Made by a program: the position numbers and the translations under genes. A stretch of 60,812 bases of DNA, from contig NZ_RBDY01000039.1 in the NCBI RefSeq assembly GCF_003626575.1, positions 1-60,812 on the forward strand, read 5' to 3'. The notes below the pieces were generated by a model. That model did no database searches and was not told where the DNA came from. It saw only the letters and a list, made by a program, of their open reading frames with translations. Each line of letters starts with the position of its first letter. The first letter of the stretch is position 1. The DNA is from Streptomyces radicis. Lineage in GTDB: Bacteria; Actinomycetota; Actinomycetes; Streptomycetales; Streptomycetaceae. This document shows, one piece after another, positions 23,424 through 32,222 of this stretch.

Positions 23424-24695
23424 GTGACCGACGCCCAGCAAACCGCCGAAGCAGTCACCGGAGTCGTTACCCCCGAGCCGTCGGGTCCGGCGCCGGTCCC
23501 CCTGCTGGCTCCGCGGGAGGGCGTACCGCCGGTCACCGCGGACGTCGAGACGCTCCAGGCCGTGGTCGAGGCGTTCGCCGCGGGGCGGGGCCCGGTCGCG
23601 GTCGACGCGGAGCGCGCCTCGGGCTACCGGTACGGGCAGCGGGCGTATCTGGTGCAGCTGAGACGCGAGGGGGCGGGGACGGCGCTGATCGATCCCGTCG
23701 CCTGCCCCGACCTGTCGGCGCTCGGGCGGGTGCTGGCCGACGCGGAGTGGGTGCTGCACGCGGCCACCCAGGATCTGCCGTGCCTGCGGGACATAGGCAT
23801 GCTGCCGACCCGGCTGTTCGACACCGAGCTGGCCGGGCGGCTCGCCGGGTTCGCGCGGGTCGGGCTCGGCGTGATGGTGGAGACGGTGCTGGGGTTCAGC
23901 CTGGAGAAAGGTCACTCCGCCGTCGACTGGTCGAGCCGCCCGCTCCCCGAGCCGTGGCTGCGCTATGCCGCGCTCGACGTGGAGCTGCTGGTCGACCTGA
24001 GGAACGCCCTGGAGGACGAGCTGGCCAGGCAGGGCAAGCTCGAGTGGGCCCTCGAGGAGTTCGCGGCGATCGTCGCCGCTCCCCCGCCGCCGCCGCGCAA
24101 GGACCCGTGGCGCCGCACGTCGGGGGTGCACAAGGTGCGCCGCCGCCGCCAGCTCGCGGTGGTCAGGGAGCTGTGGGCCGCCAGGGACGAGGTGGCGAGG
24201 AAGCGCGATCTCTCGCCAGGCAAGGTGCTCTCGGACGCGGCGATCATCGCCGCCGCGCAGGCGTCGCCCCACGACTGGCGGACGCTCGCGACGCTGCACG
24301 GCTTCGGCCACCGGATGGGCCGCCGCCAGCTCCAGCACTGGCAGTCGGCCGTCGACCGGGCCAAGGCGCTCCCCGAGGCCGAGCTGCCGCAGCCGGGGCA
24401 GCCCGCCAGCGGGCCGCCGCCGCCCCGGGCGTGGGCGGAGAAGGACCCGGCCGCCGCGGCGCGGCTTTCCGCGGCCAGGTCGACGGTGACGTCACGCGCC
24501 GAGGAGCTGAGCCTCCCCCAGGAGAACCTTCTGGCACCCGACGTGGTGCGGCGGCTGTGCTGGGAGCCGCCGGCCGAGCCCGCGCCCGACGCGGTGGCCG
24601 AGGCGCTGCGCGGCCTCGGGGCCAGGGAGTGGCAGATCGCGCAGACGGCCGAGCCGCTCGCCACGGCCCTGCGGGCCGACGCCGAAGGGGTCTGA
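23424..24695 (+). CDS. rnd: Ribonuclease D-like 3'-5' exonuclease with HRDC domain
   Basis: 423 residues. The DEDD exonuclease comes first: GPVAVDAERASGYRYGQRAY (the first motif is DAE), LADAEWVLHAATQDLPCLRD, RLFDTELAGRLAG, the VGLGVMVETVLGFSLEKGHS region and RPLPEPWLRYAALDVELLVD. The HRDC module (PWRRTSGVHKVRRRRQLAVV ... KVLSDAAIIAAA) follows, then a Pro/Ala-rich linker and a conserved C-terminal segment. It processes structured RNA 3' ends. The GTG at 23424 has no clear ribosome site and may be leaderless. In Streptomyces it follows whiI, as here. Confidence 0.9.
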   Translation: MTDAQQTAEAVTGVVTPEPSGPAPVPLLAPREGVPPVTADVETLQAVVEAFAAGRGPVAVDAERASGYRYGQRAYLVQLRREGAGTALIDPVACPDLSALGRVLADAEWVLHAATQDLPCLRDIGMLPTRLFDTELAGRLAGFARVGLGVMVETVLGFSLEKGHSAVDWSSRPLPEPWLRYAALDVELLVDLRNALEDELARQGKLEWALEEFAAIVAAPPPPPRKDPWRRTSGVHKVRRRRQLAVVRELWAARDEVARKRDLSPGKVLSDAAIIAAAQASPHDWRTLATLHGFGHRMGRRQLQHWQSAVDRAKALPEAELPQPGQPASGPPPPRAWAEKDPAAAARLSAARSTVTSRAEELSLPQENLLAPDVVRRLCWEPPAEPAPDAVAEALRGLGAREWQIAQTAEPLATALRADAEGV

Positions 24696-24771
24696 TCCGG
24701 GCGGGCGTTCCGGCGCCGCCCCTCGCGGCCTCCCCCGGGGCCTCCTCCCCCGTCTCCTCGGCCGTCTCCCC

Positions 24772-24799
24772 TTGCGACCGGGTTACCGGCGGGTAGCAT
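24772..24799 (+). promoter_or_regulatory. fadA-fadB promoter with overlapping dyad
   Basis: TTGCGA (24772-24777), a 16-bp spacer and TAGCAT (24794-24799) form the promoter. TTACCGGCGGGTAGC (24783-24797) is a near-palindrome centred in the spacer and running into the -10 (TACC...GGTA arms). The position is ideal for a repressor of beta-oxidation genes; which regulator is unknown. Confidence 0.5.
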
Positions 24800-24841
24800 G
24801 GGTCGTGGACCGCATCTGTCTCGGCGTGGAGGAGAAGCATC

Positions 24842-26056
24842 GTGCCGCGTACCGTCAGGGAGGTCGTCTTCGTCGACGGCGTCCGCACCCCGTTCGGCAA
24901 GGCGGGGCCGAAGGGGATCTATCACGAGACCCGCGCCGATGACCTGGTCATCAAGTGCATCCGCGAGCTGCTGCGCCGCAATCCGCAGCTGCCGCCTGAC
25001 CGCGTGGACGACGTGGCCGTGGCGGCCACCACGCAGATCGGGGACCAGGGGCTGACCCTGGGCAGGACGGCGGCGATCCTCGCCGGGCTGCCGGAGAGCG
25101 TTCCCGGATATTCCATCGACCGCATGTGCGCCGGGGCGTTGACCGCCGTCACGACGGCGGCGGGCGGGATCGCGTTCGGCGCCGGGGACGTGGTGATCGC
25201 GGGCGGCGTCGAGCACATGGGCCGCCACCCGATGGGCGAGGGCGTCGACCCCAACCCCCGCTTCGTCTCCGAGAAGCTGGTGGACGAGTCCGCGCTCTTC
25301 ATGGGGATGACGGCCGAGAATCTGCACGACCGCTTCCCCCACCTCACGCGGGAGCGGGCCGACGCCTACGCGCTGCGCAGCCAGGAGAAGGCGGCCAAGG
25401 CGTACGCCGACGCGCGGATCCAGCCCGACCTGGTGCCGATCGCGGTCCGGCGCACCAGCCCCGAGGGCGGCGAGACCGGGTGGGGCCTGGCGACCGCGGA
25501 CGAGCCGATGCGCCCCGGCACCACGCTCGAGGGGCTGGCCGGGCTGAAGACGCCGTTCCGGCCGCACGGCCGGGTCACCGCGGGGAATTCCGCGGGGCTG
25601 AACGACGGGGCCACGGCCTCGGTCATCGCGGACAGCGCGGTGGCGGCCGAGCTTGGCCTCCCGGCGAAGATGCGCCTTGTGACCTACGCGTTCGCGGGGG
25701 TCGAGCCCGAGGTGATGGGCTACGGCCCGGTGCCCGCCACGGAGAAGGCGCTGGCCAGGGCGGGTCTTTCGATCGGCGACATCGGCCTGTTCGAGATCAA
25801 CGAGGCGTTCGCCATCCAGGTGTTGGCGTTCCTCGACCACTACGGGATCGCGGACGACGACCCCCGGGTGAACCAGTACGGCGGCGCGATCGCCTACGGC
25901 CACCCGCTGGCGTCCTCGGGGGTGCGGCTGATGACGCAGCTCGCCCGGCAGTTCGAGGACCAGCCGCACGTCCGCTACGGCCTGACGACGATGTGCGTGG
26001 GCTTCGGCATGGGCGCCACCGTCATCTGGGAGAACCCCCACTGGGAGGGCAAGTGA
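24842..26056 (+). CDS. fadA: Acetyl-CoA C-acyltransferase (thiolase), beta-oxidation
   Basis: 404 residues, thiolase II family. It cleaves 3-ketoacyl-CoA with CoA in the last beta-oxidation step. The nucleophilic Cys is in SIDRMCAGALTAVTTAAGGI (about residue 95), followed by VIAGGVEHMGRHPMGEG. The C-terminal motifs are LFEINEAFAIQVLAF, QYGGAIAYGHPLASSGVRLM (catalytic His) and TTMCVGFGMGATVIWE (second Cys). GTG start behind GGAGGAG. Its TGA overlaps the fadB GTG by 3 bases, so the two subunits are coupled. Confidence 0.94.
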   Translation: MPRTVREVVFVDGVRTPFGKAGPKGIYHETRADDLVIKCIRELLRRNPQLPPDRVDDVAVAATTQIGDQGLTLGRTAAILAGLPESVPGYSIDRMCAGALTAVTTAAGGIAFGAGDVVIAGGVEHMGRHPMGEGVDPNPRFVSEKLVDESALFMGMTAENLHDRFPHLTRERADAYALRSQEKAAKAYADARIQPDLVPIAVRRTSPEGGETGWGLATADEPMRPGTTLEGLAGLKTPFRPHGRVTAGNSAGLNDGATASVIADSAVAAELGLPAKMRLVTYAFAGVEPEVMGYGPVPATEKALARAGLSIGDIGLFEINEAFAIQVLAFLDHYGIADDDPRVNQYGGAIAYGHPLASSGVRLMTQLARQFEDQPHVRYGLTTMCVGFGMGATVIWENPHWEGK

Positions 26057-28182
26057 GCAGCGCGGCTGAGCTGTTGAAGGGGGCCGCCGAGCGGTTCCCG
26101 TCCGAGGTCGTCACCGAGGCGCGGGTGCGGCATCTCGATCTGCCGGACGGGGGTGGGCGGTTCGCGCTGATCACCCTGGACAACGGCTTCGACCACACCA
26201 AGCCGACGACGTTCGGGCCGCGTTCGCTGGTGAGCCTCGACGAGGCGATCGACCAGGTCGCCGCCGAGGCGGACCGAGGCGAGATCGTCGGGGTCGGCCT
26301 CACCGGCAAGCCCTTCGTGTTCGCGGTGGGCGCCGACCTCAAGGGCGTCGAGGTCATCGAGAAGCGCGACGAGGCGCTGGCCATCGGCGTGGGCGGGCAC
26401 GACGTCTTCAGGCGGCTCGCCGGGCTCGCGGTGCCCACGTTCACCTTCTACAACGGCGCGGCCATGGGCGGCGGCGTCGAGGTGGGGCTGCACTGCACCT
26501 ATCGCACGGTCTCGGCGTCGGCCGCGGCGTTCGCGCTGCCCGAGGTGTTCCTCGGCCTGGTGCCGGGCTGGGGCGGCTGCACGCTGCTGCCCAACCTGAT
26601 CGGCGCGGACCGCGCGGTGACGGTCATCATCGAGAACGCCCTGAGCCAGAACCGCATGGTGAAGGGCCCCCAGGTCTACGAGCTGGGGATCGCGGACGCC
26701 ATCTTCGAGGCGGCCGACTTCCTCGAGCAGTCGCTGCGGTGGGCGTCGGCCGTGCTGCGCGGCGAGTTGGAGGTGGTCAGGCAGCCGCCCGACCGGGGCG
26801 AGGCGTGGGACCAGGCCATCGCCCGTGGCCGTTCGATCGCGGACGAGAAGGTGCATGGCGCCGCGCCCGCGGCGTACCGGGCGCTCGACATCATCTCATC
26901 GGCGCGCGACGGCGACCTGCGCGAGGGCTTCGCCGCGGAGGACCGGGCGCTCGCCGACCTGATCATGGGCGACGAGCTGCGCAGCGGCCTGTACGCCTTC
27001 GACCTCGTGCAGCGCAGGGCCAAGCGGCCCGCGGGCGCGCCCGACACGTCGCTGGCCCGCCCGGTGACCAAGGTCGGCATCGTGGGCGCGGGGCTGATGG
27101 CCTCGCAGCTGGCGCTGCTGTTCGCGCGGCGCCTCGACGTGCCCGTCGTGCTCACCGACATCGACCAGGAGCGCGTCGACAAGGGCGTGCGCTGGGTCCA
27201 TGAGCAGATCGACATGCTGCTGCTCAAGGGCCGCGTCGGCCAGGACAAGGCGAACCGCCTGAAGGCCGCGGTGACCGGCTCGCTCGACCGGGCGGCGGCG
27301 TTCGGCGACGCGGACTTCGTGATCGAGGCGGTCTTCGAGGAGCTGGCCGTCAAGCGGCAGGTGTTCGGCGAGCTCGAGGGGATCGTTCCCGAGCACGCCA
27401 TCCTGGCGACCAACACCTCCTCGCTCTCCGTCTCGGCGATGGCCGAGGGCCTCGCCCACCCCGAGCGGGTGATCGGCTTCCACTTCTTCAACCCCGTGGC
27501 GGTGCTGCCGCTGCTCGAGATCGTGCGGGGCACCGCGACCGACGACGCGGCGCTCGCCACGGCGTTCGGGGTGGCCAAGAAGCTGAAGAAGTCGGCGGTG
27601 CTGGTCAAGGACGCCCCGGCGTTCGTGGTGAACCGAGTGCTGACCCGCTTCATGGGCGAGGTGCTGAGCTCGATCGACGAGGGCACCCCCGTCGAGGTCG
27701 CCGACCGGGCGCTGGCGCCGCTCGGGCTGCCGATGACGCCGATCGTGCTGCTCGACCTGGTCGGCCCTGCCGTGGCGCACCATGTGGCGGGCACGCTGCA
27801 CGAGGCGTACCCGGACCGCTTCTCCGTCTCGGCGAACCTCGGCCGGGTCGTCGCGGCGGGCAAGCGCGCGCTGTACGTCCACGACTCGGGCAAGCCTGAG
27901 CTCGACCCCGAGGTGGCCGCGCTGTTCGAGGTCGGCTCGACGGTGCTGTCCGAGGAGCAGGTCAGGGCCAGGGCGCTCGACGCGATCGCGGAGGAGATCG
28001 GCCTGATGCTGGACGAGGGCGTGGTGGCCGACGCGAGGGACATCGACCTGTGCCTGATCAGCGGCGCGGGCTGGCCGTTCCACCTGGGCGGGATCACGCC
28101 CTACCTGGACCGCGAGGGGATCGCGCAACGGGTGCGCGGGAAGCGCTTCCTGACCCAGGGCGTGGCCAGCGTCCCCGGGTGA
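26053..28182 (+). CDS. fadB: 3-hydroxyacyl-CoA dehydrogenase/enoyl-CoA hydratase (FadB type)
   Basis: 709 residues, multifunctional alpha subunit. The N-terminal crotonase domain (about 1-290) has GKPFVFAVGADLKGV and FYNGAAMGGGVEVGLHCTYR (oxyanion hole). The central NAD-binding dehydrogenase domain starts VTKVGIVGAGLMASQLALLF, with DFVIEAVFEELAVKRQVF, ATNTSSLSVSAMAEGLAHPE and the catalytic His in VIGFHFFNPVAVLPLLEIV. The C-terminal HAD repeats end GWPFHLGGITPYLD. GAGLMAS replaces the usual GAGxMGx, a small deviation. Start GTG overlapping the fadA stop. Ends at a 13-bp terminator. Confidence 0.94.
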   Translation: MSSAAELLKGAAERFPSEVVTEARVRHLDLPDGGGRFALITLDNGFDHTKPTTFGPRSLVSLDEAIDQVAAEADRGEIVGVGLTGKPFVFAVGADLKGVEVIEKRDEALAIGVGGHDVFRRLAGLAVPTFTFYNGAAMGGGVEVGLHCTYRTVSASAAAFALPEVFLGLVPGWGGCTLLPNLIGADRAVTVIIENALSQNRMVKGPQVYELGIADAIFEAADFLEQSLRWASAVLRGELEVVRQPPDRGEAWDQAIARGRSIADEKVHGAAPAAYRALDIISSARDGDLREGFAAEDRALADLIMGDELRSGLYAFDLVQRRAKRPAGAPDTSLARPVTKVGIVGAGLMASQLALLFARRLDVPVVLTDIDQERVDKGVRWVHEQIDMLLLKGRVGQDKANRLKAAVTGSLDRAAAFGDADFVIEAVFEELAVKRQVFGELEGIVPEHAILATNTSSLSVSAMAEGLAHPERVIGFHFFNPVAVLPLLEIVRGTATDDAALATAFGVAKKLKKSAVLVKDAPAFVVNRVLTRFMGEVLSSIDEGTPVEVADRALAPLGLPMTPIVLLDLVGPAVAHHVAGTLHEAYPDRFSVSANLGRVVAAGKRALYVHDSGKPELDPEVAALFEVGSTVLSEEQVRARALDAIAEEIGLMLDEGVVADARDIDLCLISGAGWPFHLGGITPYLDREGIAQRVRGKRFLTQGVASVPG

Positions 28183-28207
28183 TCGCGCGGACGTGACGGT
28201 GCGGGGT

Positions 28208-28235
28208 GCCCCGCTCGCCCTCGGGCGAGTGGGGC
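28208..28235 (+). terminator. Terminator of the fadA-fadB operon
   Basis: GCCCCGCTCGCCC (28208-28220) pairs with GGGCGAGTGGGGC (28223-28235), a 13-bp stem (one G-U) with a minimal loop, 25 bp after the fadB stop. Confidence 0.75.
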
Positions 28236-28239
28236 GCTC

Positions 28240-28271
28240 CCATGTCTCCATGTCTTCATGTCTTCACCTCT
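28240..28271. repeat. 8-bp tandem repeat
   Basis: CCATGTCT, CCATGTCT, TCATGTCT and TCACCTCT in a row between the fad terminator and the VOC gene. The period is not a multiple of three and no gene runs through it. Probably slippage-prone, phase-variable length possible. Confidence 0.5.
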
Positions 28272-28382
28272 CCCCGGCTTCGAGAAGTCACGGCTCGGGG
28301 AGCGATGAGTTCGGCGGGGGGCGGGGGTCTATCGATGTGACGGCCGCACACGGAGCCGGATCAACGAGAGGACACGACCCGC

Positions 28383-28793
28383 ATGTCGACCAAGATCTTC
28401 GTCAATCTTCCGGTGAAGTACCTGGAGCGCTCCAAGGAGTTCTTCACCAAGCTCGGCTATTCCTTCGATCCGCAGTTCAGCGACGAGAACGCCAGGTGTC
28501 TGGTGATCAGCGACAACATTTACGCGATGCTGCTGGTCGAGCCGTTCTTCAAGACGTTCACCCACAGGCAGATCGCGGATTCCTCGGTGAGCGTCGAGGC
28601 GATTCTCACGCTGAGCGCCGACAGCCGCGAGCAGGTCGACGAGCTGGTGGACCGGGCGCTGGCGTCGGGCGGGTCGCCCGCGGCGGAGACGCAGGACCAC
28701 GGCTACATGTACGGCCGCAGCTTCCTCGACCCCGACGGGCACCACTGGGAGGTCATGTGGATGGACATGTCGGCGGCGCAGGAGCAGGGCTGA
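28383..28793 (+). CDS. VOC (glyoxalase/bleomycin-resistance) family protein
   Basis: 136 residues, two beta-alpha-beta-beta-beta modules. MSTKIFVNLPVKYLERSKEF then FTKLGYSFDPQFSDENARCL is the first module; SRSVEAILTLSADSREQVDE-like strands (SSVSVEAILTLSADS) and MYGRSFLDPDGHHWEVMWMD the second, with His/Glu metal ligands in DGHHWEV. The family includes PhnB-like and extradiol-dioxygenase-like proteins; the lactoylglutathione function is not implied. GC is lower in the first third than in neighbouring genes. Convergent with dxs across a shared terminator. Confidence 0.82.
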   Translation: MSTKIFVNLPVKYLERSKEFFTKLGYSFDPQFSDENARCLVISDNIYAMLLVEPFFKTFTHRQIADSSVSVEAILTLSADSREQVDELVDRALASGGSPAAETQDHGYMYGRSFLDPDGHHWEVMWMDMSAAQEQG

Positions 28794-28812
28794 GCGGCGG
28801 CGGCCCGGGGAC

Positions 28813-28881
28813 GGGCCGGCGCCGCAACGGGGGGCGGGAGGTGCGCGGGCACGCCGCGACCCTCCCGCCGGGCGCCGGCCC
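28813..28881. terminator. Nested bidirectional terminator between the VOC gene and dxs
   Basis: The outer stem GGGCCGGCGCC (28813-28823) with GGCGCCGGCCC (28871-28881) is perfect. An inner stem GGCGGGAGG (28833-28841) with CCTCCCGCC (28861-28869) is also perfect. Together they form a coaxial rod serving both converging genes. Confidence 0.75.
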
Positions 28882-28883
28882 TG

Positions 28884-30791
28884 TCAGTCGCTGGTGAGAT
28901 GGGCGGTGTCGTAACGACCGTCGATGCGCGCCACCAGGCCGGTGACCTGGCGGGCGATGTCGGGGGCCGTGAGGCCGATCTCGGCCAGGATCTCCTCGCG
29001 GGTGGCATGGGGGATGAAGCGCGGCGGGATGCCGAAGTCCCGCAGGGGGACGTCCACTTCGGCGTCGCGCAGGGCCTGCGCGACGGCCGAGCCGACGCCG
29101 CCCGCGCGGCTGTTGTCCTCGACGGTGACCACGACGCGGTGCTCGGCGGCGAGCTTGGGCAGCTCGGCGTCCACCGGCAGGACCCAGCGGGGGTCCACGA
29201 CGGTCGTGGTGATGCCCTGGCGGTCGAGCAGCTCGGCCGCCTCGAGGCAGAGCGGGGCGAGCGCGCCCACGGAGACCAGCAGCACGTCGGGCTGCTCGGC
29301 GCCCGCCTCGCGCAGCACGTCCATGCCGCCCACCGTGCCGACGGAGGGGACGGTGACGCCGACCTTGCCCTTGGAGTACCGCACGACGGTGGGGGCGTCC
29401 TCGACCTCGACGGCCTCGCGCAGCTGGGCGCGCAGCTGCTCGGCGTCGCGGGGCGCGGCGAGGCGCAGCCCGGGGACGCACTGGAGGATCGACATGTCCC
29501 ACATGCCGTGGTGCGAGGCGCCGTCGGGCCCGGTGATGCCCGCGCGGTCGAGCACAAACGTCACTCCACAGCGGTGCAGGGCGACATCCATCAGCAGCTG
29601 GTCGAAGGCGCGGTTGAGGAACGTGGCGTAGACGGCGAAGACCGGGTGCAGCCCGCCGGTGGCGAGGCCCGCGGCGGAGACGGCGCCGTGCTGCTCGGCG
29701 ATGCCGACGTCGTAGACCCGGTCGGGGAACTCCTCGGCGAAGGACTGGAGTCCGACGGGGCGGAGCATGGCGGCGGTGATGGCGACGATGTCCTCGCGCT
29801 CGCGGCCGAGCTTGAGGATCTCCTCGCCGAAGACGGACGTCCAGTCGGCGCGTGACTCGGAGACGGGCAGCCCGGTGTCGGGGTGGATGACGCCCACCGA
29901 GTGGAACTGGTCGGCCTCGTCCTCGCGCGCGGGCCGGTAGCCGCGGCCCTTCTCGGTGAGGCAGTGGACGATGACCGGGCCGCCGAAGCGCTTGGCGCGC
30001 TGGAGGGCGGACTCCAGGGCCTGGATGTCGTGGCCGTCGATGGGGCCGACGTACTTGAGGCCGAGGTCCTCGAACATGCCCTGGGGGGCGATGGCGTCCT
30101 TGAGCCCCTTCTTGGCGCCGTGCAGCGTGCCGTAGAGGGGGCGGCCGACGACGGGGGTCCTGTTGAGCATCTGCTTGCCGCGGGCCAGGAAGCGCTCGTA
30201 CCCGTCGGTGGTGCGCAGGGTGGCCAGGTGGTTGGCCAGCCCTCCGATGGTCGGCGAGTAGGAGCGCTCGTTGTCGTTGACGACGATGACCAGGGGGCGG
30301 TCCTTGCCCGCGGCGATGTTGTTCATCGCCTCCCACGCCATGCCGCCGGTGAGCGCGCCGTCGCCGGTGACGGCCACCACGTGGTCGTCGACGCCGCGCA
30401 GTTGGTTGGCCTTGGCGAGGCCGTCGGCCCAGCCGAGGACGGTGGAGGCGTGGCTGTTCTCGATCACGTCGTGCTCGGACTCGGCGCGCGAGGGGTAGCC
30501 GGCGAGCCCGCCCCTGGAGCGCAGCGCGGAGAAGTCCTTGCGCCCCGTCAGGAGCTTGTGGACGTAGGACTGGTGTCCGGTGTCCCACAGGATGCGGTCG
30601 CGGGGTGAGTCGAAGACGCGGTGCAGGGCGATCGTCAGCTCGACGACGCCGAGGTTGGGGCCGAGGTGCCCCCCGGTCCGCGAGACCGCGTCGATGAGGA
30701 AGGAGCGGATGTCCCCGGCCAGCTCGGTCAGTTGATCGGGGGTGAGCCGGTCGAGATCGCGCGGTCCCTGGATACGGGTGAGCAGCGGCAC
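28884..30791 (-). CDS. dxs: 1-deoxy-D-xylulose-5-phosphate synthase
   Basis: 635 residues, full length. It condenses pyruvate and glyceraldehyde-3-phosphate with ThDP, the entry to the MEP isoprenoid pathway. Seen: LDRLTPDQLTELAGDIRSFL, GGHLGPNLGVVELTIALHRV, DTGHQSYVHKLLTGR, the ThDP motif VTGDGALTGGMAWEAMNNIA with NDNERSYSPT, YVGPIDGHDIQALESAL, and the C-terminal transketolase domain VYDVGIAEQHGAVSAAGLAT and LDRAGITGPDGASHHGMWD. It lies downstream of xylFGH on the same strand, but a terminator separates them and it has its own upstream region with a GTTCC dyad. Confidence 0.96.
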   Translation of the reverse strand: MPLLTRIQGPRDLDRLTPDQLTELAGDIRSFLIDAVSRTGGHLGPNLGVVELTIALHRVFDSPRDRILWDTGHQSYVHKLLTGRKDFSALRSRGGLAGYPSRAESEHDVIENSHASTVLGWADGLAKANQLRGVDDHVVAVTGDGALTGGMAWEAMNNIAAGKDRPLVIVVNDNERSYSPTIGGLANHLATLRTTDGYERFLARGKQMLNRTPVVGRPLYGTLHGAKKGLKDAIAPQGMFEDLGLKYVGPIDGHDIQALESALQRAKRFGGPVIVHCLTEKGRGYRPAREDEADQFHSVGVIHPDTGLPVSESRADWTSVFGEEILKLGREREDIVAITAAMLRPVGLQSFAEEFPDRVYDVGIAEQHGAVSAAGLATGGLHPVFAVYATFLNRAFDQLLMDVALHRCGVTFVLDRAGITGPDGASHHGMWDMSILQCVPGLRLAAPRDAEQLRAQLREAVEVEDAPTVVRYSKGKVGVTVPSVGTVGGMDVLREAGAEQPDVLLVSVGALAPLCLEAAELLDRQGITTTVVDPRWVLPVDAELPKLAAEHRVVVTVEDNSRAGGVGSAVAQALRDAEVDVPLRDFGIPPRFIPHATREEILAEIGLTAPDIARQVTGLVARIDGRYDTAHLTSD

Positions 30792-30840
30792 CGTTCCTCC
30801 TTGCGTTCGGGGCTCATGGCGGCTGTTCGACGAGTTTAGT

Positions 30841-30854
30841 GTTCCGGGTGGAAC
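30841..30854 (-). promoter_or_regulatory. Dyad near the dxs promoter
   Basis: GTTCC (30841-30845) and GGAAC (30850-30854) across GGGT form a perfect short dyad, 50 bp upstream of the dxs start. On the minus strand a TAAACT -10-like hexamer (30839-30834) follows directly. It may be an operator or a -35-proximal site. Confidence 0.35.
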
Positions 30855-30896
30855 GCCCAGGGTCCCAGGTTGCGAGATACGTCACCAGCGGTCGAC

Positions 30897-30925
30897 GGCC
30901 TGGGCCGCATGACGCAGCCCAGGCC
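30897..30925 (-). terminator. Terminator of the xylFGH operon
   Basis: GGCCTGGGC (30897-30905) and GCCCAGGCC (30917-30925) form a perfect 9-bp stem with an 11-base loop, 14 bp beyond the xylH stop. A second dyad CCGGTCA-C-TGACCGG (30924-30938) abuts the stop codon. Confidence 0.65.
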
Positions 30926-30938
30926 GGTCACTGACCGG

Positions 30939-32222
30939 TCATGTTCGCCCGGCGGTTCGTTGGGTTCGCCGGGAGACCGAGTCGAGCACCACCGCGATCA
31001 GGAGGACGGCGCCTGTGATCATGTACTGGATCTCGGCGGACATGTTCATCAGGTTCAGGCCCGAGGTGATCGACTGGATCACCAGCGTGCCCAGCAGGGC
31101 CGACCAGATCCAGCCGCGCCCGCCGAAGAGGCTCGTCCCGCCGATGACGGCGGCGGCGATGACGTTCATCAGCAGGTTGCCCGAGCCCAGGCTCTTGGAT
31201 GCGCCACCGCCCTGTCCCGCGAGGAACAGGCCGCCGAACGCCGCGAGGGCGCCGGCGATGGTGAAGACCGTGAGCCGGACGCGGGCGACGTTGATGCCCG
31301 CGCGGCGGGCCGCCTCGGCGTTGCCGCCGACCGCGAAGATCTGCCGCCCGTAGGTGGTGCGGCGGACCATGAAGTCGGCGAGCAGCAGCACGGCGAGGAA
31401 GAGCACGAGCGCGAGCGGCAGTCCGCGGTGCTGGTTGAGCGTGTAGGCCGTGACGAACGAGATCAACGCCACCAGCCCGCCGCGGATCAGGATCTCGGTG
31501 AGCGGCCGGGCGGCCAACTGGGCCTCGGCGCGGCGGCGTTCGTGGCGCCAGGACAGCAGGACATACCCCGCGGTGATCAGCGCGGCCAGCGTGTAGGCGG
31601 CCGAGATGTCGCTGAAGTAGAAGTCCGTGAAGTCCCTCACCCAGCTGTCGCGCGGGATGTTGATGGTGCCTTCCTCGCCCATCACCCAGATCTGCACGCC
31701 GCTCCAGCCGAGGAACCCGGCCAGGGTGACGACGAACGCGGGCACCCCGACCTTGGCGAAGAACACCCCGTGGACGGTGCCGACGGCGGCGCCCGCGGCG
31801 ATCGCGAGCAGGATCGACACGACGTCGTCGACGCCGTGGGTCACGGAGAGCACCGCCCAGATGGCGGCGGACAGGCCCGCCACCGAGCCGATCGACAGGT
31901 CGATCTCGCCGAGCAGCAGGACCAGCACGATGCCGACGGCCATGATGCCGGGGCCCGCGATGTAGACGGAGATGTTGGACAGGTTGCGCGGGGTCATGAA
32001 CGTGCCGGTCTGGGCCTCGAAGACGATCGCGATGATGATCAGTCCGATCACCACGGGGATCGAGCCGAGCTCGCCGCCACGGATCCTGCGGCGGAAGTCC
32101 TCGACGTAGCCCATCAGTCCGCGCTCGCGGACGAGCAGCCTGGGGTCGGGCGCGAGCTGCTCGCCCGGCGCCTGGGGCTGTGCGTCGGCGTCGCTCACGA
32201 CGTCCTTCTGTGTGTCGCTCAC
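30939..32222 (-). CDS. xylH: Xylose/ribose-type ABC transporter permease
   Basis: 427 residues, BPD_transp_2-type permease (XylH/RbsC family) with about ten membrane helices. After a 45-residue acidic N-terminus come GSIPVVIGLIIIAIVFEAQT, the conserved GIMAVGIVLVLLLGEIDLSI (the LLxGEIDLS motif of this family), GVPAFVVTLAGFLGWSGVQI, TTYGRQIFAVGGNAEAARRA and LMNVIAAAVIGGTSLFGGRG. The GTG start at 32222 overlaps the ATPase stop by 4 bases. Forms the membrane channel for the periplasmic-type lipoprotein encoded upstream. Confidence 0.92.
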   Translation of the reverse strand: MSDTQKDVVSDADAQPQAPGEQLAPDPRLLVRERGLMGYVEDFRRRIRGGELGSIPVVIGLIIIAIVFEAQTGTFMTPRNLSNISVYIAGPGIMAVGIVLVLLLGEIDLSIGSVAGLSAAIWAVLSVTHGVDDVVSILLAIAAGAAVGTVHGVFFAKVGVPAFVVTLAGFLGWSGVQIWVMGEEGTINIPRDSWVRDFTDFYFSDISAAYTLAALITAGYVLLSWRHERRRAEAQLAARPLTEILIRGGLVALISFVTAYTLNQHRGLPLALVLFLAVLLLADFMVRRTTYGRQIFAVGGNAEAARRAGINVARVRLTVFTIAGALAAFGGLFLAGQGGGASKSLGSGNLLMNVIAAAVIGGTSLFGGRGWIWSALLGTLVIQSITSGLNLMNMSAEIQYMITGAVLLIAVVLDSVSRRTQRTAGRT

